A DNA stretch of 64,000 nucleotides, from assembly GCF_000142905.1 (NCBI RefSeq), contig NW_013657648.1:1-64000 (forward strand), given 5' to 3'. Positions 1-9,800 of this stretch are shown in pieces. Position 1 is the stretch's first letter; each line of letters opens with the position of its first letter. Source of the stretch: Thecamonas trahens ATCC 50062 (lineage: Eukaryota; Apusozoa; Apusomonadida; Apusomonadidae). Below the pieces are notes generated by a model that was not told where the DNA came from, searched no databases, and saw only the letters and a program-made list of their open reading frames with translations. Position numbers and translations under genes: made by a program.

Positions 1-204
1 CTCATTTCCGCGTCGGCTTGTTTTGCCTAGGCGGTTGAGCACGTCCTCGACCGCCCGACCCCGCACACAACCCCCACCAACCTCATTGCAAGATATGCCC
101 AATCTGATTTCATTACTACCCTACTACATGCGCACGCTATCCCCTCGCACAGTCTCCTATCCACAGCTGCAGTATTCCGGAATCCGAGTTCCGCCGGCTC
201 AGGC

Positions 205-430
205 CCAAGTTGTTGGCCCTGTGTCGCTTCGATGCTGCTGACTCCCCTGCCCCGGGCCCATCTCCGACCCCCACTCCCCACCATCTCCACCCACAATCAC
301 CATACTCACACCACACATACCCACTTTCCGTGCAAACATATCCACCCACTTCTTGCCCGCCGATATTCACATCAGCCGACGCCATCCCGTCAACAGCATC
401 GCTGCCGACCGCCTGCTGCTCGCCGCCGAC
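205..430. repeat. Diverged dispersed repeat, copy A
   Basis: This segment matches 1465-1690 in the same orientation. Shared blocks in the same order include AGTTGTTGGCC, GGGCCCATCTCCGACC, a CCCACAA/CACCAC stretch, ACATCAGCCGAC, CCATCCC and GTCTGCTGCTC-like words. Identity is imperfect with small indels, so the duplication is old. No coding potential or terminal structure was recognised. Boundaries are approximate. Confidence 0.55.
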
Positions 431-1464
431 CGCCGCCCGCCGCCGACCGGCCACCGCCAGCACCACCGAAAGCAAGCTAGCCATCGACAGGACATTGGAG
501 ACTATGCATACGGATAGCTACATCATTAGCAATGACTTCCAGTCTGCTCTCCAACCCAATCCTCCCCTCCCTCCTCTGGCCTTGCCCATCACAGCCCCCG
601 CCGGCCTGCTCATTGCCAGCCGCCCCTGCTGCCGATCACCGAGCCAGACGACGAGGCCTGTGGGCTGGCCATGGCGAGGAAGAACAAGAGAGGGCAAGGG
701 CAAGCGATTGGGAATGCAGTGGCGGGCTGAAGTGCAGTGGTCTGCCTCGTCTTCCAATCCCAAGCCCTCGTCTCCATCGACGTCCATCTCAGTCCAATCC
801 ATCCCGCCGTCCTCCCCCTGCCGCCCAAGTACCTGCCTCCCTCATCTCTCACACCCCACACACACCCATCATCCTCATCGCACCCACCAACATCAATCCT
901 CCACCGCAATCTCCATACCCACTTCCCCCTTCGCCCGCCGCGCCACACACGTCACGACCCCCCTCATCCCCCCTACCATACTCATTACGCCCCATCACCC
1001 CCAACCACCACCCCCACCCCCTACTCCACCACCACCACTCGCATTCCAGCGACAACCCCACCCACAGGTCATGGCCATGCCCACCACCATCCCATCGCGC
1101 ACACCGCTTCCTCTTTCTCCTCCTCCTCCTCCTCTCCTCGCTCTACCTCACCCCCATCCTCTCCCCCGACTCCGACACCCACACCCCTCAATCATCACAT
1201 GCCATACTGCCCATCCACTCACCAACAGTATTCTCAAGCCTCCGAGCCCCGACCCAGCCCCCTCAGCTGCCCCTGCCTCGCCGACCACCAGCCGCAAGCC
1301 GTCGCCCGCTCGCCCTAACAGCCGACCCTCATCACCACCTAGCTCCCACCCACCATCAGCTACGCAACCCGCGACCATACTCCCGGTCATCACTCACCCC
1401 ACACTAGCACCAGTACCAATATCGCTGTCATGCATACCCATCTTCCCTGGCTCACTTTCGCGGT

Positions 1465-1690
1465 CGAAGTTGTTGGCCTGGTGTCCCCTCCCGTGGCTGC
1501 TGCTCACCCCTCTTACCGGGCCCATCTCCGACCCCCCACTCCCTACCATCCCCACCCACAACCACCACACCCACACTACACATACCTCACAATCTCACCC
1601 ACCCAATCCTCGCGCGCCAATACCTACATCAGCCGACACCATCCCATCATCAGCATCGCTTCTGGCCGTCTGCTGCTCACCACCGATCGC
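1465..1690. repeat. Diverged dispersed repeat, copy B
   Basis: This is the second copy of the segment at 205-430, about 1.26 kb away in direct orientation. It lies about 180 bp upstream of the first recognisable gene (start 1873), so it may overlap that gene's promoter. Boundaries are approximate. Confidence 0.55.
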
Positions 1691-1872
1691 CCGAGCCGCG
1701 TGTGTTGTTGGAGCTCATGGCTTCAGTCAGGTATTGTCCTGCCTTTGCCTGCGGCCAGTCTCGCCCACTTTTTGCACGGCCATGTCGCCGCTGATCCGAC
1801 TCATGCGCACGAGAAGCAAACCTCATCGTCGCACACCTCACCACCCGTCTCGCATCCCTCGCCTCCGCCTCC

Positions 1873-2596
1873 ATGGGCAATCTCGACCCCGAGGAGCACA
1901 TGCTGGCCACCATGGGCCTCGGCTGGATTGCCCTTCCCTGTTGGTATGCCCTTGCCCTCCTCGTCGTTCCTCTTCCTGCCTCCACCCCTCTGCCTCTCTG
2001 TCTGAGGTCAGCAACTCACCGGCCACACACACCCTCCTGCATGTAGCGCATCCGCCCTTCTTGCTTGCACCTTTGTTCATCTGGTATTTGACTCGCTAGT
2101 GCTGGATGACCAGTTTACGCAGGCCTCGGCCGACATTGTCTCGTTCTTCTATGCCCATGTAATGGCCTCGCTTAGCTACCTCGGCCTCTTGCTCCTGCTC
2201 TACTTCGCTCTCGTCGTCGGCTCGCTGTTCAAGGCGCTCGTCATTCCCACACGCATCAACTACGTGGCCCTTGCTCTCCTTGCGCTTCCGCTCTCACGAA
2301 TGTATGCGCTAGGCTCACAGGTTGCGCTTCTCGGCAACTCGCAGACCATGCCTGTCTCGTTGGCCGACCAGGCCTCGGCTGCCCGCAGCGTCATGTACGA
2401 GCACGCCGCTGTCGCCGTAACCCTCATTGCCTATCTTGCCCTCCAGGTAGCTTCACTTGCTAACGACGGTCGTCTCCGTATGGACTGGAACGTTGCTGGT
2501 TACCGTGTCCTCGTCAAGCAGATGCGCCGCTACATCCAAACAAGCATTCCGCGGCCCATCGCAACTGCCAGCAGCGGCCACCCCAAGCACGACTGA
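1873..2596 (+). CDS. Small multi-pass membrane protein, family unknown (two exons)
   Basis: The model is exon 1 at 1873-1943, an intron at 1944-2046 (GTATGC...TGTAG) and exon 2 at 2047-2596, giving about 206 residues. The join is in phase and creates a continuous hydrophobic stretch from GLGWIALP across the junction, which supports it. Three more hydrophobic segments follow, beginning near SLSYLGLLLLLYF, INYVALALLALPLSR and HAAVAVTLIAYLALQ. A short basic tail ends in PKHD. The three C-terminal segments and basic loop vaguely recall BAP31-type ER proteins, but I cannot assign a family. Exon 2 is firm as an open frame; exon 1 and the splice sites are inferred. Its stop is 11 bp from the stop of the convergent gene downstream. 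Confidence 0.5.
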
Positions 2597-2607
2597 TCGT
2601 GCTCGCG

Positions 2608-5600
2608 TCAGGACGACTCACTCGAGCTTCGCGAACTGTTCTCCGCTGACGATGACCGTGAGCACGAGAGCACCAGCGACGAACTGTACCGTTTGGCGCT
2701 CTTCGAGCTCGAGCTCGAGTTGCGTGTCACCGTCGAGTCGGACGACGAGCTCGAGCTCGAGCTCGAACTCGCGCTTGACAGCACCACCCCTGTGCCCGGC
2801 CGTCCCGTCGACGCAACCGCTTCACCATGCGACTGTTGCGCCGCAGCCAGTGAGCCGCCGGTCCGCAACGGTGATGACATCGCCACCCCGCGTCGCTGCC
2901 TGCCCGTGTCGCTGTGGCCCTGTCTGCGCCGTCGCCGCGTGTTGCGGCGGACGGCCCAGTGCCCGTCGCCGGGATCTCCGTTCTCGGCGCGCATTCGCTG
3001 ACTTAGCGCCGAGTTGACCACCGCGCGTCGCGCGAGTGACTTGCGTGTCTTGCGCGTGTTTTGAAGCTCCAGCGCTCTCAGCGGCGACTGAAAAATCGGA
3101 AGCGTCGCCCGGTCCAATGTCGGTGTCAGTGACGGATCCAGGGACCGCCGCCGCTTGCGTGACAGCACTGGCATTGCGTTCTCAGCCGCCGTCCGCAAGA
3201 ATGGCTCCAGATCCTGCCCGTGTGGCAGTCCAAGGTTGTGGAGCACAATCGCCGCCGGCACTACAGTCGCCGCATGCCGGCTCGCCGCAAGCAAGTGCGT
3301 CACGCCCGACGCATTAAACCGCCGCTTGCCAGTCGTCTCGGCCACAAGGTTGCCCACCAGCATGAGCGGCAAGATCTTGTCTTTGGTCCGCCGCGCCGTC
3401 GCCAGCCCGCGGCTCGCGATCTCCACAAGCCCAAGCTCGATGAGTAGTCCGCGCTGCGCGCCGGTGCCCCACCCCGCAAGCATCGCCAGCGCCATGTACG
3501 CCACCCGCGCAAGCTCGCGGTGCCGAACCTCTTTGCTGAGCGAGCCAGTGCTTGTGATAGGCGCCACAGCTAGCGGGTGGCTGTGCTTCTGCTGCGTCGC
3601 CACAACAAGGACAGCCACAATGTCCAGAATGAGCGTTGCGTCCTGACATGCCACTTCGCGGCCGATGTCAAGCTGGAGCACAAGCGTGAGAATCTTCAGC
3701 GTCTCCATCGCCACCCCCAGCGCCATCCGTGGGTGCATGGGGTCCGCGTCCACCCGCGGCATATATTCTGGTGACGAGACTATCCCCGACGCCAGCCAAC
3801 CGCCATCGCTTCCGCTCATTGCGCCGCTGCCCGATGTCGTCGCCCCGCCCATTTTCAGCAGCAGCTCCGCCGAAGACTTGTAGTACCCCCGACCCGACGT
3901 GTCGAGGTCACCGTTGACGCTCGCTGTCCGCGCAGCCTCCAGCACAAGAATCGCCGTTGCCCGCCGCAGCAGTGTCGCCACCAGCGACATGTATCCCTGC
4001 TGCACAAACTGCGTTCGCCCCGGTCCATGCGAGAGAAGGTTGGACATCGCCCGACAGCCTTCAAGCTGGAGGGCTGGTGTCTGAGCAGACGCAGACACCA
4101 CATACGTCGCAATGACCGCCACCGCGGATGCTCCGTTGAACGCCCGTGCGTGAAGCGGTGAAACAGCAAAGTCAGCAATGATTCGCGTCGCCTTGAACAG
4201 CAACGCCACGTCGCCGGTAAGGCATAGATGCAGCAGGGACGAGACAAGCGGCGACGAGAACAGAAACTCGCGGTAGAGCGGGACCGACGAGTACTGCATG
4301 AGCTTTTCCAGCTGCTCTGCGTTGTTGTTGGTCAGCTCGTCTGCGCCCACCATGCTCGTCGAAATCACTTCTTCGAGCACCACCAGCCGTGACTCACCAG
4401 CCCGCCACAGCAACGTGTACAAGCTCGGTGGCACCGCCGCCATAAGCGCTGCGCTCACACCAGTCACCACATACATGGTGCGGCTGTTGACCAGCTCTTG
4501 CACAAACGCGCCCAGCCCAGCCATTGCGCACACTGCAAGCACTACAGTCCGCCCGTGCGTCAGCAGCGAGTGTGGCACAACGTCTGCAACAGCCGGCACG
4601 TATATGTGGAGCCACACGCCTGCTGTGCTCAGCGTCACCACTGCCCACGCCAGTAGGTGGAACGACCCGATCTCGTACACTTGTAGAATAAGGACGCACA
4701 ACCGTGCCATTGTGTACAGAACCCACATCCGCGGATGCGCCAGCAGCCCACGGATCGCCAGCGTCGCCGACGACGCAAACCACAATGCAAGGGATATGTG
4801 CATGCCAGCCGCGAGTATACACCCGACAGCTACTAGAACATGAACGTTGGTGTCCCAGCACGTCAGCTGCGGTGCCCGCTTGAGCACAGACACGGCTTTT
4901 CCGCCCAAAAACGCGTCGTCGCCGTCGAAACACACCGTCAGATTGAGGTAAACTCGCAAGATCGGTAACAACGCTGCGTCAAGGACCACAAAACTAATCA
5001 CACGCAACGCAAGGGCATGCACACGCGCACTTGCGTTGCTTGTTGCGCTTGAGACCCACGAAGACGGCCCGCACATTGTGTCACGCGCCTCGAGGTCCAC
5101 CATCAGCACCTCGTCGTCTGCGTACGCGTATGCATCCATGTCATTGCCGCTGTTGTTGGCCTCATACAGTGCCTCCAGCACCAACGTCGACGGAAGCGCC
5201 ATTTCTGGTCGCGCCTGCTGTCCATGCGGGCCGTCAGACGGCTCAGACGCCTCCACAATGCCGCTGTGCGATCCGCGCCGCTGGCTCTCGTCCGGCTCTG
5301 TCTGAAGCTGCTCCTGGAAATCCGATCCAAACAACATCGCCCCACTTGTCGCCTGCGGTGGCGACTCATTGGGTTCGAGCGCGCTCACTGGTGCGGCTGC
5401 AGCAAAAGACGTCGCAGGCTTCTTCCGCCATCCGCATCGCTTCATCGCCACGCCGAGCGGCTTCCCATACCAGAACAGCACTAACATCGCCGTAGAAACC
5501 TCTACACTCAGCGTCAGCAAAAGGATCTGAACCAGCGGAACGTGCAGCGCTTGCGACCATGGCACTTGCTTCAGTGCAAGGACCGGGGCGGGAGCTGTCA

Positions 5601-6372
5601 GCGGATTGCCGCCAAACGACCGAAGCTCCACATTCCATTTGTCTCGCCGATGCACAACAGAGCCGAGTGGATCCAGCCCCAGCCCCAGCCATGCTATCGT
5701 GTCCACCACGCCCCATGGCCACGACGACGCGTCGCAGAACACTAGCTGCACCAACTGCATCGCCTCCACCACAAACATTGCGCCCACGAGCGCCCGTGGC
5801 ACATCAAAGAGCAGGCCGTTCCGTAGTCTTCCCCACCGCGACACTGGCACCACTGCGGACCGCAGCCGCAAGTTCCCGCCGTGGCTGCCGTCAATCAACT
5901 CGCTCACCGCCGTCGGCAGTGACGACTCGTACAGCGAGATGTAGCACGACGCGTTGTCAGCTTCCGCCTCCGCAAGCCGCGTCGTCACTACCTTGCGTCC
6001 TGTCCCGGCTACACCAGCCGTCAGTGTTGACGTTGGATGCAGCGAGGCCGCAGAGCTCTTGCCTGTCAGCGGCGACCGCGGTGACGCCGGCGCGGTCCCG
6101 AGCCCGCTCCGTCCGTGCCGGCCCACCCCGCTGCTCATGCCGCCACCCACTCCAACAATACGCCCAGCACTACTCGGCCCGGCCGCCGCTCCACCACCCT
6201 CTTCATCGTCGTCATTCCCTTCGTCACTATTGTTCTCGTCGCCACCCTCGGCAGGTTGAGGCGGAATCGTGCCCGCGAGCGGAAAGAGCACCGGCGAGAA
6301 CCGCAGCGTGTACGTCGAGTATGTCGCGAGGTAAAGACCCACCCCTATACTCAAAAAGGTGAGCGTCACTGT
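2608..6372 (-). CDS. Large multi-pass membrane protein with ARM-like helical repeats
   Basis: This is an unrecognised protein of about 1,250 residues. The N-terminal two thirds has roughly eight to nine hydrophobic segments, starting with one near TLTFLSIGVGLYLA, broken by acidic/Gly-rich and Ser-rich loops. After the last segment (about residue 690) comes an alpha-solenoid-like region of leucine/alanine-rich helices resembling armadillo repeats (for example LVSSLLHLCLTGDVALLFKA). The C-terminus is a basic then extremely Ser-rich tail. The frame stays open upstream to 6588 but has no ATG before about 6138, so the true start is probably on a 5' exon I could not place; the end given is where the hydrophobic coding signal begins. 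The stop is TGA at 2608-2610. No enzymatic motif was seen. Confidence 0.55.
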   Translation of the reverse strand, partial: TVTLTFLSIGVGLYLATYSTYTLRFSPVLFPLAGTIPPQPAEGGDENNSDEGNDDDEEGGGAAAGPSSAGRIVGVGGGMSSGVGRHGRSGLGTAPASPRSPLTGKSSAASLHPTSTLTAGVAGTGRKVVTTRLAEAEADNASCYISLYESSLPTAVSELIDGSHGGNLRLRSAVVPVSRWGRLRNGLLFDVPRALVGAMFVVEAMQLVQLVFCDASSWPWGVVDTIAWLGLGLDPLGSVVHRRDKWNVELRSFGGNPLTAPAPVLALKQVPWSQALHVPLVQILLLTLSVEVSTAMLVLFWYGKPLGVAMKRCGWRKKPATSFAAAAPVSALEPNESPPQATSGAMLFGSDFQEQLQTEPDESQRRGSHSGIVEASEPSDGPHGQQARPEMALPSTLVLEALYEANNSGNDMDAYAYADDEVLMVDLEARDTMCGPSSWVSSATSNASARVHALALRVISFVVLDAALLPILRVYLNLTVCFDGDDAFLGGKAVSVLKRAPQLTCWDTNVHVLVAVGCILAAGMHISLALWFASSATLAIRGLLAHPRMWVLYTMARLCVLILQVYEIGSFHLLAWAVVTLSTAGVWLHIYVPAVADVVPHSLLTHGRTVVLAVCAMAGLGAFVQELVNSRTMYVVTGVSAALMAAVPPSLYTLLWRAGESRLVVLEEVISTSMVGADELTNNNAEQLEKLMQYSSVPLYREFLFSSPLVSSLLHLCLTGDVALLFKATRIIADFAVSPLHARAFNGASAVAVIATYVVSASAQTPALQLEGCRAMSNLLSHGPGRTQFVQQGYMSLVATLLRRATAILVLEAARTASVNGDLDTSGRGYYKSSAELLLKMGGATTSGSGAMSGSDGGWLASGIVSSPEYMPRVDADPMHPRMALGVAMETLKILTLVLQLDIGREVACQDATLILDIVAVLVVATQQKHSHPLAVAPITSTGSLSKEVRHRELARVAYMALAMLAGWGTGAQRGLLIELGLVEIASRGLATARRTKDKILPLMLVGNLVAETTGKRRFNASGVTHLLAASRHAATVVPAAIVLHNLGLPHGQDLEPFLRTAAENAMPVLSRKRRRSLDPSLTPTLDRATLPIFQSPLRALELQNTRKTRKSLARRAVVNSALSQRMRAENGDPGDGHWAVRRNTRRRRRQGHSDTGRQRRGVAMSSPLRTGGSLAAAQQSHGEAVASTGRPGTGVVLSSASSSSSSSSSSDSTVTRNSSSSSKSAKRYSSSLVLSCSRSSSAENSSRSSSESS

Positions 6373-6816
6373 CCTCGCACCACCACATGAGTCTCTATCA
6401 TCATTGTCTGCCTCTGTTCTCGCACCGCCCCCGCACTCGCGCCCTACTCGGCCGCCTGTACCGACCGCGCCCGCACGCCGCGTCCACCATGGCCGTCCCT
6501 GCCCAACGCCCGCCACCCACCCGCACCCACGTCTACCAGCACCACCGCCACCACTGTCAAAGAGATTCACATGCACACACACACGCACACATATATCTCC
6601 ATGCTTCTCTCCACTCCTCCACTCCGTCCCCTTCCCCAGAACCAGCCTCTGTGCTACACCCGTGCCTGCCTACCCGCTCCCTCCCCGCAGTGCCAACCTA
6701 CCAGCAATGACCAATGAAAAGCCGCTGAGGGCCAACATGCGGTCAACACGCCGAGACAACTGCCAAGTGCCAAGGACAAGACAGACTCGCTCAGCCACTT
6801 TCGGCTTTGCACTTCT
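6373..6816. other. Intergenic region between two minus-strand genes
   Basis: This spans the unresolved 5' end of the upstream-reading gene and the 3' flank of the channel gene. It contains a short CA-type microsatellite (about 6570-6592) and a CCAAT word near 6710. No RNA gene or further protein gene was recognised. Confidence 0.4.
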
Positions 6817-9800
6817 TTACTTGCGCGCCGCAGACGCCAGCATCCGAATCCGGGCCCAGTTAAAGCCACCACCAGCGCCCGAGCTGTGTGAGCTGCGCGA
6901 GCCGAACGAAACATGTGCCCGAGAGCCGCGCCGCCCACCACCGCCGCGTCCGACGCCGCCGCCGCTGCTTCCACGGTGACCATCGTGTTCATCGGACATC
7001 GACATCGATGCGTCGATGATGTCATCCGTCGACGAGTACGAGACGTCTGCGTCGACTTGCTCGATCGGGAGCCGGTGCAGCTGATCCGCGCCGTCCTCCA
7101 CCCGCTTGAGCGATGTGTTGCGCGCCTTGCTATCCGCCAACGCTGCGAGCGAAAACGCAATGTGCGATCGCCCTCTCGAGCTGCTACCCAGTCCGCGTGC
7201 CCTCGACTGCGCCGCCGACGCTGCTGGTGTGGCGCTGATGTTGCTCGCCGGTAACTTGCCCATCGCCGCCGCCCACGCCCTATCGGCCGTGCTGACGCCG
7301 GCGCCGCTCTCGCCATCACCGCGCCGCCGCACCAACTGCTGCGACGAGTCGCCGATCGAGCTGACCGAGGTCGTTGGATGCTGCGGCAACATCCGCGCTC
7401 CACGCAAAGCCGCTCCCCCGCCGCTACCTTCGCTTATCTCGTCGACAGTCGTCAGCGTAGGCTCAGACGACGATGCGCCGAGCCCAGCTGACCGCCCACG
7501 CAGCCACCGGAGCTTGGACGCTGCCCGGAGAAGCATGCCCACCCGCTTGACCTTGCGCAGTCGGTTGTGCCGGATTACAACATGGCGGTACTTGACCCAG
7601 TAGTACGAGATGATTTGGCATGCAAAGTAGTGCGCCATCGTAATGTGTGCGTCCTCGTGGGTGAGCGGTAGCTTGCGCGCCCGTAGGTACGCACGCTTGC
7701 GGTACTTGGAGTGCAGCAGCAGCCGCGCCCGGAACATCTCGTCCTCCGCCACCTCGTCGTCCGTTCCAGTCGGCTTGACCGCATCGGCACAGTGCGTAAG
7801 GAACCCGTCTTGGTGCTCAACTGCGTACCGAATGACCGCCTCAAACGTGTTGCGGTAGTCGACAGACGGCGGCGCAGTCTTGAATGCATCGTAACGGAAC
7901 CGACCAAACAGCGTCCGCGTTGCAGGGTACAAATTGACCTTGATGTCCATCGCCTGCAAGTGACGCAGCACCCGCACATCAGGCATGTTCGGCACCCACC
8001 CGAGCGGCGGCTTGAGCGAGAACATTAGCTGCAGGAAGCCGGCTGGCGAAATCCGCCCGCGCGGCTCAGGGTCAAGCACCATCCACAGCCGCCGGAAAGA
8101 CTCGACAGACTCGAGCATGACCGCGTCGAGACACTCGGACATGGCATGGTAGTGCTCCAAAACCACAGCAATAAACAGGTTGAGCAGAATCCAAGACGAG
8201 ATCACAATGAGCGACACAAAATACGCTGGCGCGTAGACAGATCCGCACGTGTCCGGATTCGCGCTGCTGCAGAACGGCGGCTGCACCTCGGCGTGCCGCA
8301 TCACCGCGCCCCACGAGTCTACCGTCGCAATGCGGTACACCGTCAGGCACGCGTTGCCAAACGTGGCAAAGTTGGCGTGGGGGCCAAAGCCGGGCCCAGC
8401 TTGCCCGTACGGCGCAGTAACAACCTGGCCCCACAGCGACCGGCCCATCAGCGCGTACACAAACAGCACAAGCACAAGTAGGCCGGCCACGTTGGCAATA
8501 GCCACAAGCGCGTGTCGGAATGTGGACAGGATCGACGCAAGCAGCGGCACAATCTGGAAAAACCGCAGTAGCTGCAGCGAGCCAATCAGGTTGATCAGCG
8601 AGTCGTCTGCAAGGTCAGGCCGGAAGACAGAGATGACCGACATGATGACGAGGAAAACTCGAACCGGTGCCAGCCGTCGAGCAAGTAGTGGTTGAGACCC
8701 GACGCTGCCATGTGCAGGCCAGCCTCGACGCAGAAAAACGCCACGAAAAAGTACGAGATGCCAGACTGGAAGCTGCGGAGCTCGTCCGGCGCGTCAGCGT
8801 AGAACGAGGCAAGCACCACGCCGTTGAGCGCCAGCGCGCCCATGACCAACTTGGAAAAGTTCCGATGCTTGACAATGATGTACGCCACAGCCCGGACAGG
8901 ATGGTCCGGGAGGACAAAGGCCTCATATGGCGGCGTGGCCGAGATGATTCGCTGGATCGTAAGCCATTCGCGCTGCGAGTCGGTGAGGAACGCGTGTCCA
9001 GAAATCTCGTCACGGAGCCGGTCAAAGTTCTCAATGACCACAGCCACCACAAGATTAACCACAAGCATCGAGCCAATGACAATAAACACCACAAAGTACA
9101 GCGCCGCCGCAGGCTGGGACCGTGGCTGTGGCTGCAAGTCGGGGCCCACAATGTCTATCGTCGGCAGCATGATGTCTACCCAGCCGACCATGACCGAGCA
9201 CTCAAAGAGCGAGAGCATGGCGTCGGGCACAGAGTCAAACGTCGACACTGCGTTGCTCCACGTCCGCGCTACTGTCTGGTTCGTTGCTGCGTCCACAAAG
9301 CTGCCCACGCACTCACCGCGCCAGGTCACACTCGCATCATTACACGAGTACAGCCGGCCCTTGAAGAGTGCAACGCCCACAATGGCAAAGACTGCCCAGA
9401 ACACAAGCGCCACCGCCACAACCGATGCAATCGCTCGCGACGCCGCCAGCAACGCATACACCGTGGTTCGCAGCGGCGCTAGCCGCGAGACTAGCCGCAG
9501 CGGCCGGAGCGCACGTAGCGCCCACGACCAAGGCAGCGCCGGCCCTGCCGCGTGCGCCACCAGCGAAGTCAGCACAATAAACAGGTCGAGGCAGTTCCAT
9601 CCGTTGCGCAAATACGCCGATCGGCTTGGATACCACAGCCCACGCACAATGATCTTGCCCACGGCTTCAAGGCCAAACACGAGGAGCACCACCGCCGCAG
9701 AGATGTTGCCAAGCAGCGTCGTCTTGCCAGCCTGTGCAGGATCGTCGACTGCAAGCACCGCCGCGTCCGCCACCGTCACCACAAGAATGAGCGGCGAGAA

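Larger units (their letters stand above)
1..1872. other. Pyrimidine-rich intergenic stretch with diverged repeats
   Basis: No convincing gene is visible here on either strand. The top strand is strongly C-rich (CCCAC, CCTCC and CACCAC words). Long open frames cross it only because such sequence rarely forms stop codons, and their translations are monotonous Pro/Ser/Thr/His strings without domains. Two related segments of about 225 bp (near 205-430 and 1465-1690) show it contains duplicated sequence. Confidence 0.6.

Noticed and set aside
210..2099. 629-codon Pro/Ser/His-rich open frame
   Set aside because: Open only because C-rich DNA lacks stops; no domain, and it overlaps a better-supported gene at its 3' end.
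2099..2596. Start of the small membrane protein at 2099
   Set aside because: That codon is GTG; splicing from ATG 1873 restores phase and completes a membrane segment.
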